From contig WOGZ01000207.1 in NCBI GenBank assembly GCA_009733775.1, forward strand, positions 1 to 62,192: DNA of 62,192 bases, written 5' to 3'. The position numbers and the translations under genes were made by a program. This document shows, piece by piece, positions 49,701 to 60,605 of the stretch (positions within the stretch are counted from its first letter, which is position 1; the number at the start of each line of letters is the position of its first letter). The notes beneath the pieces were generated by a model that was not told where the DNA came from, searched no databases, and saw only the letters and a program-made list of their open reading frames with translations. The DNA comes from Alectoria sarmentosa. Its lineage: Eukaryota > Ascomycota > Lecanoromycetes > Lecanorales > Parmeliaceae.

Positions 49701-52700
49701 AATTTATCAACTTTTAAGTTTTTTATAATTATTATATACATTACGTGTTTTATTAATTTATTTATTAAGATTAAAATAAAGTCGTAAATTTTGTTAATAT
49801 ATAAATTTCTTATAAATAACAAATTTATAATAAAATTTAATGTTATAATATAAAATAAATTTATATTATTTAATAATATTAATATTAACTCGTTATAAAA
49901 CTTATAATAATAAATTCATATTTTTTAATAATCGAGATAAATGCGAACATAATTTATTATATCGCTTATTATATTTATTTAATAATATTTGAATTTAATA
50001 TCTTTTTTAATGCGTTTATAAGAAAAGTGCTTAATATTAAAATTATCATAATTTATATAAAAAAATTTCTTTTTTCGTAATAAAATCGTTAAGAATATAA
50101 ATTGCGAGATTATAACGTAATAATTTATTTTTATCGATTTTTTATTTCGAAAACTCATTTTATTTAATAACGTATTTTTAATATTATTTTTTATTTATAA
50201 TAAAAGCGTTTTTGCGTTACAATTTAAATAATTATACGATTATTAATTCTCATAACTTTAAATAAAATCTTTTCGATTTTAAAATTTAATAAATTAAAAG
50301 TCGAGACGATATCGCAACATTTAAAATGCGTATTCGTTTATTAAACATTTTTTCATTCAAGTTTATAATATAAATATCTGCGACGATAATATTATTTAAT
50401 TATTTTATTAATGCTGCGAATTTGATTATAATAAATACATTATTACATTTTTATAAATTAAATTAATATTTTTGATTGCGAAGTTTATTTCGCAAAATAA
50501 AAAAAAAATCATTAATATTATTTTCGTTATTATTTAATTTAATAATATTAAATCTCTTTAATAACGTATTCGTAAAATTGAATTTATTTTTGCGATATTC
50601 GATTATAAAGTTAAACGTAATTAATTTTTCAATTTAACGAATTTGTTTCGCATTGAATTTTTTTATCATTATAAAATAACGTAAATTGTTATAATTTAAA
50701 ATTATATAAATAAAATGCTTACTTTTTTATAAATAATGTTTTCAATTCTTAAAATTTTATATAATCGTATATAATTCTTTATTATATGTGTTTTAACGAA
50801 ACTTAACTTTTTTAAACTTATAATTAAAGAACGTAATGAAATATCATTATTCGTTTTCAATTAATTAATTAAATATATTACTTATATTTACTTTAAAAAC
50901 ATCGATTTTTATAATAAACGATATTTTTCAATTATAATGTTTTAAGATAAATGTTATAATAAATATTCGTTTAAAAGTTTTAAAAGCCTCGCGTGCTTTT
51001 TTAATAAATACGAAAAGTGATTTAATTTCGCTTTTCTTTATTTCGCGCGTAACATTAATCAAAAACGTAATTATTTACAAAAATCTTTTCACGAATTAAT
51101 AATAAAAGTCTGCGAATCTCAAAAAATTTAATATATTTTTAATAAATTCTAATTTTGATTACTTAATAATGATTTTAATGCGCATTAATTTTATTTAAAT
51201 ATCACATTAATTCATAATAAATTTTAAAAAAATAACGTCGCTGCGATTGAAAACGCATTTTAATAATTTTATATAAAATCGATGCTTTAATAACGCGCGT
51301 AACATCGTTCGCACGTGCTCTTAATATAAATTTTTCGTTTTAAAATAAATTAATACGTTATTTAAATATATTACGCAAAAAACGTCGATATACGATTTAA
51401 ATGTTTTATTTATATATGTTTAAAAGATTACGAAAGCATTTGCGAGATTAAAAAACATTATTTAATATTCAAATTAATTATAATGAATTCGAAAAACGAT
51501 TTTTTATTTATCATTTTTTCGAACTCGTATTTTATAATACGCATTACGAATATTAATTTTAATAAAATACTTTATATGTGTAAATCTTTTTAAGATTTTT
51601 GAAAACAACGATAATGAATAATTATTTTTAATAATTTTTTTATTGAATTTTTTATAATCGACATATAATCGCAGCGAATTATTTATTTTTTTAATAAATA
51701 ATATCGACGAGTTAATTTAATTATTTAAAAATCGAATTCATTTTTTTTAAACGCGTTATTTAAATAATCTTTTATTATTATAAATTCATTATGCGATATA
51801 TTATAAATCGAATCGTTTTTAAATAATTTGTTAGATTATAAATTTATAAAATGTTTAATTTAATTATGCGTGTTAAAATTATCAAATAATTCTTTTAAAA
51901 AAACTTTTAATAAACTTTTAAATTGTTTAAACACGTTAAAATTATTTAATTATGTAATATCACATCACATAATTTCATTATAATTACTCTCACTACTTTT
52001 AAATAAAATCTAATATAAAAATGCGATATATATTTATTTTATATTATACGCAATTATTACATTAACCAGCGACGCAAATAAATTCACATTCATTATTATA
52101 ATATTTATTTATTTTTTATCACTTATAAAAAAATCGTGATAAATTTAAAATTACTCGCGTTAATAAATATTAAGATCAATATCATAAATTTAAAAAAAAT
52201 CAAAAATAAGGTCGTATCTTCGTATATTCACAATATACGCCTTTAAAATTTATTTTTACTTTCTATCTCGATTGTTTGCGAAATCAAATATTAAATTATG
52301 CGTTTTATATAAAAATATACGATAATTATTAATAACACGCATTATTATTAACACGTATTTAAATTTAAAAACCTGCGTTTTTTTAATAAAAAATTGTGAT
52401 ATAAAGATTTTCTCATTATTAATATTCATTAAAATAATCATTTCACGTTTATTATTTAATGTGATGATTTCATCTCTTAATATTAAAAAGCGAGATCGTT
52501 ATTTAATAAATAACGTATTTAATACTATAACGATAAACATTAAATTTTTTTTTTTTTATTAAAAACTCGATTACGTGTTTCATTATTCGCAATATAATTT
52601 AAATAATTAAATAAATTCTTAAAATGTCTCTTTTTATTGATAATTTCAACATTTAATTTTAATAAAAAGAAATCTCTACTTGATTTTAAAATCATTATTT

Positions 52701-54115
52701 TCGAATTTATTTTATATAAACTTTTAATTTTGCGACATCGAAGAAAACGAATTTTTTTTTTGATTTTTTTGATTTTTAACATGTTATTCTTGAGACTTCG
52801 CATATTGATTATTACTTTTTTAATAATTTGTTTTATCGTTAAAACGAGTCTTATTTAAAATAAACAACTCTTTTATTCTTTATAATTTTTGTTTAATACT
52901 TTAATATTATTATAATAATATAATATAAATAATAAATTAAATTACGTCCTTCATTGTTTTTAAAAGAATTTTTTTTATCGTTTTGTTTTATAAAGTTTTT
53001 ATGTATTTCGTATCGATTATATCGATTATATAACGATTTCATTATAATCATAACATAATAAAATAATCGTTAAAATTTATAATCGATTAATCGTCTTTTA
53101 TAACAATTTTAATTAATTAATAATCGACATTATAAGATTTAATGATCAAATTGCGAATTTAATTTAAACATTATTTTTTATATTCGTTTTAAATAAGTTC
53201 GTCGATATCACGTAGCATAATATTTTATATATTTTTTCAAATCTACTTTTTAGCATCGACTAAAAAAGCAAAAAATTAATAAATCTTTTTTTCATTTATT
53301 TAAAAATCGATATAAAATATCGAAGCGATATAATTCTCGCAATTTCGAAAAAATATAATTATCGAATTATAATTATTAAAATGTTACGTGTTAAACACTT
53401 TAATAACGCTTATCTTTTTATAACTTAATTCACGATAATAATTATTATTATATTCGCGACGATATTTTTATACGTTTTACATTTCGATTAATTTAAATTT
53501 TTCGATGATTAAATGTTTTTTAATATCAAGTTTTAAGAGTCGAAAGCGTTAAATTTAAATTAAGTTTACGAGATAAAAATCTTCGTTAATAAATAAAGAG
53601 TTATCGAATACGATATTTTAACGATTATCGTTTTGATTAACAATGTTATTAAAATTCGCATTAATGTCAAAATTAATATCATAATTGCTTAATTGCGAAG
53701 CAAGCGTATTTTAATGAAAATCGTTTATTTAATTAAAAACGTCGTCGATAATTCATAATAAAACGTTTTTATTTCGTAAATTAATAAAATCGACTCGCGA
53801 GTTATTTATTATAATTAATTGAATAATTTTATATAAACGAAGCTATTAAAATTGTGAGATAATAAGATTTCTTTTTAATAAAACTGCGTAATAATTAAAT
53901 AATTACGAGATTTATAAACGTAATAATGAGTTTTAATCGATAAATTGTTAAATGAATTAATAATTAAAGAAGAAAAAAGAAAAAACGGGAATTGTGAATA
54001 TTTAAGACTTTTGTTAAGCATATTAAAAACGCATTTTAATTGCGTAGCACGTAGTTTAATAAACGACTTAAGCGAGTCTTATCAAATCGCTTTAAATACT
54101 TTTACTCTTATAATA
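46744..54115 (-). mobile_element. Gypsy element C, about 7.4 kb, decayed
   Basis: Paired LTRs of about 264 bp (46744-47007 and 53853-54115) share GAGATAATAAG, CGAGATTTATAAACGTAATA, ATATTTAAGACTTTT and AAATCGCTTTAAATA, with mainly transition differences. Minus-strand reverse transcriptase lies at 51335-51572, leaving space for gag on its right and RNase H/integrase on its left, as expected for a minus-strand Gypsy. The exact ends and the target duplication could not be settled, because both flanks are AT-rich. It begins only 180 bp after element B. Confidence 0.8.
51335..51572 (-). pseudogene. Gypsy reverse transcriptase remnant (element C)
   Basis: One continuous minus frame, interrupted only by stops, reads IRNAYYKIRVRKNDK, then KIVFRI, FEY, MFFNLANAFVIF, TYINKTFKSYIDVFCVIYL and NNVLIYF. 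This aligns with the IR-AYHRIRI-EGDEWKTAFRT to YLDDILIYS core of fungal Gypsy reverse transcriptases. Both catalytic Asp are now Asn (G to A), and several Gln codons are stops. Confidence 0.82.
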
Positions 54116-54411
54116 TACGAGTATTAATTATTATAATAAAATTATAAATTAATAAATCGCATAAAAATTAAAGTATATTAATTATGATTTATAATTTATT
54201 ACATAAAATTTTTTAAACAAGCGATTATAATAAAAGATACGTGTTTTAATAAAGCGATATATATGCTTATTTTATATTAAATAATAACTTTTTATTCATT
54301 TTCATTTTTTTAAGAGCGCTTTTTTATTCATCCGCCCGCATTTATATATAATTTCATTTTTATTTTCAATTTATGTCGCTCAAATATGACAGTTTTTTTA
54401 ACGTTAAGAAC
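54116..54411. other. AT-rich edge sequence
   Basis: The last part of the large AT-rich block, 300 bp. No feature recognised. Confidence 0.5.
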
Positions 54412-54532
54412 GAGAATACGCTTATTCAAATTTTTATTTGATGATGGCCCTGGCGCTGAGACAGCGCAATCACTATTACGTCATTTGTATACCTTTATGT
54501 GTGTGTGTGTGCTACGAATATGCGAGCATTAA
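54412..54532 (+). repeat. Mutated copy of the dispersed repeat at 25351-25495
   Basis: It carries the same blocks in the same order (GAGAATACG, GGCCCTGGCGC, CAATCACTA, ACGTCATTTGTATACC, a TG run, CTACGAATATGCGA). Several Cs and Gs of the other copy are T and A here. It lies exactly on the transition into the small gene island. Confidence 0.75.
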
Positions 54533-54565
54533 GTTATTTTCTCACAAGGCGAGTATAAATGCTGA

Positions 54566-55273
54566 GAACATTTCGGTTGGAAGCCGCTTCATATCGCTGT
54601 TGCTTATCGAAATGCAGCAATAATCGAACAACTGGTGAATCTAGGTGCCTCAATCGAAGAAAAGACCGGTTCAACAGAGTACAAAAAGGCTGAGACTCAC
54701 TCTCTGGTTGAAAGTGGGTACTGGGCAGAAACACACTGGCTATTTCCAGGAAGCAAGCCTCTTCACCTCGCTGTAGAATTTGGTTATGATGACATTGCCC
54801 GTTTCCTCCTCAGAAAAGGCGCAAAAGTCGATTCAGCCTGTGGCGAAGGCTGGAGACCTCTCCATCTAGCCGCCTTCTATCCTTCTCCAGTCACAGTGGA
54901 CCTATTGCTCCAGAGGAACGCATCCCGACATTCAGTGACAGATATGGCCCGAAGTAGAACGCCACTGGAAGTCGCACGCCATCGCTCACAGTCGCAAGCG
55001 TTGGCTGGAAGCATTTCACCCTCGGAAGAAGATCGAGTCCGAGTCCAGGAGCTTCTGCACGCGGCCATGGCCTCAGTCCCAAAGCGGCCGCAAGATCATT
55101 GGAAGCAGATGAAAGTAATGGTAGGCACGGGACCCGATGAGAAAGGCGAAAATCTGAGAGCTGCAGAAGTGGCTATGGAGGTTACTGGGAAAGGGCCGAC
55201 GTCGGGGAGGCATGCAAGCATTCCTCGGCACGGGGCTCTGGGGCAACAAATTACACAGACACCAGACCGCTGA
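54566..55273 (+). pseudogene. 5'-truncated ankyrin-repeat gene fragment
   Basis: The frame is open from just after a TGA (54563-54565) to a TGA ending at 55273. There is no ATG until about codon 127, so the start has been lost. It reads FGWKPLHIAVAYRNAAIIEQ with LVNLGASIEE (one ankyrin repeat), then a 27-residue insert, GSKPLHLAVEFGYDDIARFL with LRKGAKVDS (second), and GWRPLHLAAFY with LLLQRNAS (third), followed by an RTPLEVARH half repeat and a non-repeat tail of about 100 residues. In fungal STAND proteins, ankyrin repeats form the C-terminal sensor behind an N-terminal domain like that of the next gene. The break coincides with the AT-rich boundary. An intron inside the insert cannot be excluded. 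Confidence 0.75.
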
Positions 55274-56110
55274 CGACTGCTCGAAGATGTCGCATCTGAT
55301 AGAGAATACGCTACCCGTCTTGACGAGTGCATAGTGGTGCCCGCGCGTCATCAGGGCTGATCGTCCAATGGCTTCAAATGGTGAGAAGACTTACAGTCGA
55401 TAAGCAACCCACTCCCCATCGGACGCAAAGACGGAGCGCGAGAACAAAAGAGAAGACTGCCATTCATTGGATGCTCGTTTGTAACTCGGCAAGAATCAGA
55501 AAACATAGTCTCAGATACTTGCCAGCACTACTTCCCACGTTCAATTCATTATCGCAAGCCATCGGTTACGGGACTAGGAACTATGGTTTGGTTGCTGCTC
55601 CCCAAACCAGGTAACGATTTACAAAAAACACCAATACAAGTACGCCTTTGTCATCTCAGTAAATGCCATTAGGACTATCGGCGACCTAAAATAGATGCAA
55701 TATGCATTCCATTCGTATTTGGTTCCTTCAGCTCCGTAGCAAGTTTGTTCGGAACCATGGATTACTTAAACAGCTACCAAGTCATCGAGTGACCACTCAA
55801 CATAAATCTCGAGCAAGGGTGAATCGAGAACAATCGTAGAATATATTCCACCCTTTCTTTGACCACAGCATCAGATACCGTCATGTTCGAGGTAAGGCTG
55901 CAGGACCAAGTATGCACTGCGTCGAGTCTTGCCTGCAAATAGCTAGAACGATAATCCTACAGCCCTGTCAGTTCACAGGCTCATCGACTCACAGCCACCA
56001 TGGGTAATTCCCGCACTTCCCTCGAGACACCAACAAATTTCAACGTTGGCAGCCTTCGAATTCCCTCGATTTTCACATTTCTCTAACACCTCTGGGCGCG
56101 TGAAACGTCG
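55274..56110. other. Intergenic, no feature recognised
   Basis: 837 bp between the ankyrin fragment and the STAND-N gene. A 95-codon frame at 55327-55614 resembles nothing I know. The promoter of the next gene should lie here. Confidence 0.5.
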
Positions 56111-57727
56111 ATGGCAGACCCAGTGTCAACAGCCGCAAGCGTCGCTGGTTTCGTTGGGCTTGCTGACGTCGCCTTACGGGCGAGTAAAGAGCTCTACATT
56201 TTCTTTGGCGATCTCAACGATGCCACCAAAGAGATCAAATTATTATCAATGGAGCTCAAAGATGTCAACGACGTCTTATCTGAAATCCGCACGTTCGCGT
56301 CAGATTACGAAATCTCTCTCTTTGGTGCCAAAGATCTTCTCAAGATACAGGGATTGTTAAGCACATTGCATGCATGTGAAGACAACGTTGCTGAAGTAAA
56401 GAGAAAGCTCAAGCCCATGGAGTCCAGTATCGGCCGGACAGAGGTCAAACGGCTTGCCAATTCATTTCAATGGGTCTTCATGAAGGACAGGTTCAAAGGA
56501 CATCAGCAGGAATTGGGCAGGCACAAAGAAACGCTACACATTATGTTGTCAGTTTGTGGCAGGCGCAATGACATTCAGATCCGCAAACAGACACACTCAC
56601 TCCAACAGAGCTTGTACGGTTTTCGAACATCAACTCTAAGACAATATCAGGCGCTTGAGACGGGATTGCAAGAGGGATCGCGGGACTCAGAGAAGATGCT
56701 GGATACAATCAAAGGCCTTGAGATTAGCCATGCTCATGGTCTCGAAGCGGTGCAAGCTTCGGTCACAGCAAAGACAGGCTTGCTCCACGATGATAGTATC
56801 AGCACCCAGCGAGAGATTCAGACTGCTATGGATACGACGTCATTCAAGCTTGACAGCATACATCAACAGATCTCGCAAGCCAATTTAGGGGCTTCAAAAG
56901 CATTGAAGACTGCGAAGCAAGGAGTGTTGCATGATCAGATGAGACAGAAACACTTCTTGAAGAAACAGCGAATCATGTACCTTCAAATGGCCCAAAAGAT
57001 GGATCAGTTCGTGTCTTGTATCACCCCGATGAGTCTCGGCGACAGAGAGCAAAACGGGTGGGATGTCCATGTCCAGAAAGCAGATGTGGAGAGCATGATG
57101 GTGCCACTGCTCTTAATGAAGAGTCCACTGCAAGAAGCACTTTCCACCCTTGTATCAGGAGAAGGACCAGGAGATCTTATAAACGGCCATGTGAACTTGA
57201 TTTGGTCAGAGTTCACCGCGCTTCTGGCTTCCAGCCATGAGGCTGCCTCTCATTTAGCAAAGGATCAATCACTGGTTTCTTTTGGGCAAACAAAAGTCCC
57301 GAGGTTGCATCAAAGTGATCACCATAAGCCATCAAAACGAGACGCCTGGAGTGCAGTGCTTAAGAAGGGGTGGCTCGATGGAAAAGACTTCACGAGCGTC
57401 GCGGCGCCAACCGAAAGGCAACGCCCCAGAACATCAATCGCTCAACGGACGCCCGAAGGACTTCTTCTGCTTGAGTCGTATCCTCCGCCAAGAGAGGATA
57501 TGGACCAAAATAGTTCCCTCGAAATCTCATTCTTCCCATGCGCAGGGATCTGTAAGACAGGAATTGCAGCTCGTTTTGAAAGGTCAGTGCGTGACAGCCG
57601 TCAATTGAGAACTTTCGACAAATTTTGTGAGATTGAGGATAATGGACTTGAACTCTGGGTCATAAATGATGGACTCGATTTCGATATCCTGCTTTTTATT
57701 GATCTCGGGGCCTTTGATTGCGCGTAG
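56111..57727 (+). CDS. STAND-type protein with fungal N-terminal domain (PigL_N-like), probably truncated
   Basis: Intact 538-codon frame. It starts MADPVSTAASVAGFVGLADV, the typical start of the fungal STAND N-terminal domain (PF17111), followed by a helical, coiled-coil-like region to about residue 330. That part has heptad-like leucines and the LRASKELY, ELKDVNDVLSEI and RRNDIQIRKQTH blocks. The C-terminal third has a basic linker and an LEISFFP motif seen before ankyrin repeats in this group. Such proteins usually continue into NACHT/NB-ARC or ankyrin repeats and act in non-self recognition or programmed cell death. None follows here. The last about ten codons overlap, in antisense, sequence homologous to a paralogue on the other strand, so the C terminus may be an accident of an inverted junction. 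No GC bias or internal stop is seen. Confidence 0.78.
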   Translation: MADPVSTAASVAGFVGLADVALRASKELYIFFGDLNDATKEIKLLSMELKDVNDVLSEIRTFASDYEISLFGAKDLLKIQGLLSTLHACEDNVAEVKRKLKPMESSIGRTEVKRLANSFQWVFMKDRFKGHQQELGRHKETLHIMLSVCGRRNDIQIRKQTHSLQQSLYGFRTSTLRQYQALETGLQEGSRDSEKMLDTIKGLEISHAHGLEAVQASVTAKTGLLHDDSISTQREIQTAMDTTSFKLDSIHQQISQANLGASKALKTAKQGVLHDQMRQKHFLKKQRIMYLQMAQKMDQFVSCITPMSLGDREQNGWDVHVQKADVESMMVPLLLMKSPLQEALSTLVSGEGPGDLINGHVNLIWSEFTALLASSHEAASHLAKDQSLVSFGQTKVPRLHQSDHHKPSKRDAWSAVLKKGWLDGKDFTSVAAPTERQRPRTSIAQRTPEGLLLLESYPPPREDMDQNSSLEISFFPCAGICKTGIAARFERSVRDSRQLRTFDKFCEIEDNGLELWVINDGLDFDILLFIDLGAFDCA

Positions 57728-58353
57728 AGATTTCTTCGAGGATTGAGAACCCTCATGCAAAGTCGTAGCGAGAGCTTAACATTGTTTAGCAATCGAAGTC
57801 TGAAGACCGAGCAGAGACTGTTCGATGATGTGTTGGTTCTTACGAATCTGAATGTCGTTCCGTCCGTCGCATATGAACAAGTTCGTAAGAAGCGTGAACT
57901 TGTATCGAGTTTGTCCTTTATCCGGGCCAATTGGAGTCGATTTTTCAATTGTGTGATTGTTCCATGACTCGCGTTGAACTTTATGGCATGTATGATATTT
58001 CTCAAGGAAAATAATATTATCTTAAGTCATCTTCAGAGCTGCTATAAGCCTTTCGAACTTGAGTCCTTCTTTAAATGAAAATGATGACCTGTCATGTTTC
58101 AATGAGAACGCTTGAATATCGGTCAATACATCAATTAGGTCTGTCAACTCACTGTTCAACGCCTGGACTTCTCTTGATGTTTCTTTGAGAGTGCCAAAGG
58201 CCGCATAGAGTTCCTTGCCTGCTCGCAACATTACATCTAGAAAACACACAAGAACAAAAATCACATATGGAAGGCTTTGCATCGCAAAGCCTTCCTGCGA
58301 ACGCCCCTTTTACCTTGTGTCGCGCAATCAGCGACCTTGACTTCGCAGGACAT
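57700..58353 (-). pseudogene. Inverted, frameshifted paralogue of the STAND-N gene
   Basis: Minus-strand homology starts at about 58236 after a 77-nt GT-AG intron (58313-58237): DVMLRAGKELYAAFG and ELTDLIDVLTDI match DVALRASKELYIFFG and ELKDVNDVLSEI of the plus-strand gene. After LIAALK a stop appears. A middle piece (LKNRLQLARIKDKLD) is in another frame. Then CDGRNDIQIRK and EQSLLGLQTS resume in the first frame. SSKKSLRAIKGPEI follows, facing SEKMLDTIKGLEI of the other copy. In IAKQC-stop-ALA the stop stands where the intact paralogue has Gln, so CAA became TAA. Exon 1 (ATG at 58353) is uncertain. The gene is dead and lies tail to tail with 56111-57727. Confidence 0.72.
58269..58295. other. 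Perfect 12-bp hairpin with 3-nt loop
   Basis: GGAAGGCTTTGC, ATC, GCAAAGCCTTCC. It lies inside the predicted intron of the broken STAND-N paralogue. No T run follows, so it is not a classical terminator. Its role is unknown. Confidence 0.9.
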
Positions 58354-59063
58354 TGCTATGTTGTATTTCCGCATCGTCGAATGGGAGCCTTGCATTGCAC
58401 ACGTACTACCTCACAGCGTGTTGACGTTGTCAGCCCAACAATGCGCTAAGAAAGACTATCGAACGAAAATTCGTAATGGGTAAGAAGGATGATGAATTTT
58501 TATGGAAGCAGAAGGATTCTAGCAAAGATCTCCGCCAAGCACTACTAACTATATATAAAATGATCTGAAAAGCCTCCCAACAGCACCTTCCTCCTCGTAC
58601 GAAACAAACACAACAAGAACCCCAACGACTATTCTAAACACAAAGCACTAATAAAAGGGGCTTCCTTCCGAAGAATATCCTGAAAAATGTTTCATAGTAT
58701 ACCGAATCATAACACAAAAAACGTCTTTCATAGCAAAAAAATAACAAACTTCGAAAAACAAATTAAAAACTTTCAAAGATTCTATCGAGAAATTTTCTAA
58801 ATGTTTTGAAAGTTTATTACATAAACATAAATAAACAATTTTTTTATATCGATTTAAAATTAACATTAACGTTTTAACACTTCAATTTATAAAATAAATC
58901 TTAAAAATCTCCCGTATATAATTCGAACGTAACACATTTAATAATTGAAATTTTTCAAATTAACAAAACGTCATCTTTGAAAATTTCTAACAAAAATATA
59001 AAAATTATTTTCGATAAGGTTTTAGAATCGTTTATTACTAAAATAAAGATATAAATAATAAAT
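58354..59063. other. Boundary into the right AT-rich block
   Basis: Composition falls from ordinary to very AT-rich at about 58650. No supported gene. Confidence 0.55.
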
Positions 59064-59068
59064 TAAAT

Positions 59069-59263
59069 TGTTGAAAATTAGTCTTTTGCGTAACGTATAT
59101 AAAATTAATTTTAAAGTCGATTTTAAAATCGATCTTAAAGTTAATTTTAAAATTAATCGTGTCTTGATATTATCTTGACGAATAAGCTTAAAAACCCGAT
59201 TTCTTCGTGTTTTTTACACACTTAATTAACTTATATACGATATTTATCATATATCTTTTAATA
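59069..59263. repeat. Left LTR of the tandem-repeat element
   Basis: 195 bp; contains the 12-bp sub-repeats and an AATAAGCTTAAAAAC block shared with the right LTR. Confidence 0.82.
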
Positions 59264-59449
59264 AATTATAAGTTCGATTTGTGATAATAAAAAAATAACA
59301 TTTATTCTCACACTTCTCATATAAATATCTTATTAATAATGATTTAAAATAAATCATTATTATATTGCGATAGTTCGTTTTTTTTAATTCATAATTTTCG
59401 ACGAGTTGAGTTATCGCAATTCAAATATAAAAAATATCGAATTAAGTCT

Positions 59450-60040
59450 CTTCGTACAGGACATTCCGTTTTATATTATCGAACATTTCATTTTTTCAAA
59501 TTCCTTCGTATAGGGCATTCCGTTTTATATTATTAAATATTTTATTCTTTTAAATTTCTTCGCATAAAGCATTTCGTTTTATATTATTAAATATTTAATT
59601 TCATTTAAGCATTTCGTTTCATATTATCGAATATTTTATTCTTTTAAGTTTTTACGTATAAAGCATTTCGTCTCATATTATCGAATTATAAATTCTTTCG
59701 CATAAGACATTTCGTTTCATATTATCGAATCACAAGTTTCTTCGCATAAGATATTTCGTCTTATATTATCGAATCATAAATCTTTTCGCATAAAACATTT
59801 CGTTTTATATTATCGAACATTTCATTCTTTTTCAAATATAATTATAAAATATCGAATTAAATTTCTTTATATAAGATATTTCATTTCATATTATCGAACA
59901 TCGCATTTTTTTAAATTTTTTCACATAAAGCATTTCGTCTTATATTATCGAATATCGTATTTTTTCAAATCTTTTTATATAAAACATTTCGTCTCATATT
60001 ATTAAATATCGTATTTTTTCGAATTTCTTTATACGAGCAT
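59450..60040. repeat. About eleven tandem copies of a CATTTCGT-ATATTATCGAA unit
   Basis: The core GCATTTCGTYTCATATTATC recurs with variable AT spacers, beginning with the least mutated CATTCCG copies at 59462 and 59515. Each copy contains ATTATCGAA or its mutated form. Confidence 0.82.
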
Positions 60041-60605
60041 TAAGTTTCGAAATTAACGAATTTTTTATAATAAAAAAGAAAAATAAATTTTTACTTTTTA
60101 TTAAGCTTTTTATAATAAAAAGAGAAAAAAGTCTTAAATTTATCGAGTTTCTCATAAATAAAAGAATTAAATTTTAAAAGATTTTTTAAAACAATACGAG
60201 AACACGCCTTTGATCAAAATATTAAATTTTAAATTATTATTAAACTTCTCATATTATAAAGAAGAATAAATCTTTTTATTAAAACAACTTTTTATATTAT
60301 TGAAAAAAATAAGTTTTTATTTCGAATTAAACTTTTTATATAAAAAAGATCACGTTTTTGATTAAAATATCAAATTTTAAATTATTATTAAACTTTTTAT
60401 ATTATAAAAAGAAATAAATTCTTATATTAAAGTAACTTCTCATATCATAAAGAGAAATAAATTTCTACATTAAAACGATATCTCTCAAATTTCTATTAAG
60501 CTTCTCGTATTATAAAGCGAAAAAAAGTTTTTATATTAAAGTATCGTAACGTATTATTATAAAAAAGTGTTAAAATAATCGTATACTTTTAACGCTATAA
60601 GAAAA

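Larger units (their letters stand above)
30181..54411. other. 24-kb extremely AT-rich, RIP-decayed retrotransposon block
   Basis: Composition changes within tens of bases at both edges. At least 20 kb is accounted for by three Gypsy elements in one orientation. No intact gene is present and stops occur in all frames. Many remaining C and G bases lie in CpG, while CC/GG are rare; C followed by A has largely become TA. Such a block is expected to be heterochromatic. Confidence 0.85.

Noticed and set aside
30181..54411. AT-rich block as mitochondrial or bacterial insertion
   Set aside because: It contains nuclear LTR elements with target duplications and RIP-type transitions, and no mitochondrial gene.
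58022..58282. Start of the minus-strand frame at 58282 as a real N terminus
   Set aside because: The first 15 residues translate the predicted intron with its TTCTAG acceptor; homology begins only after it.
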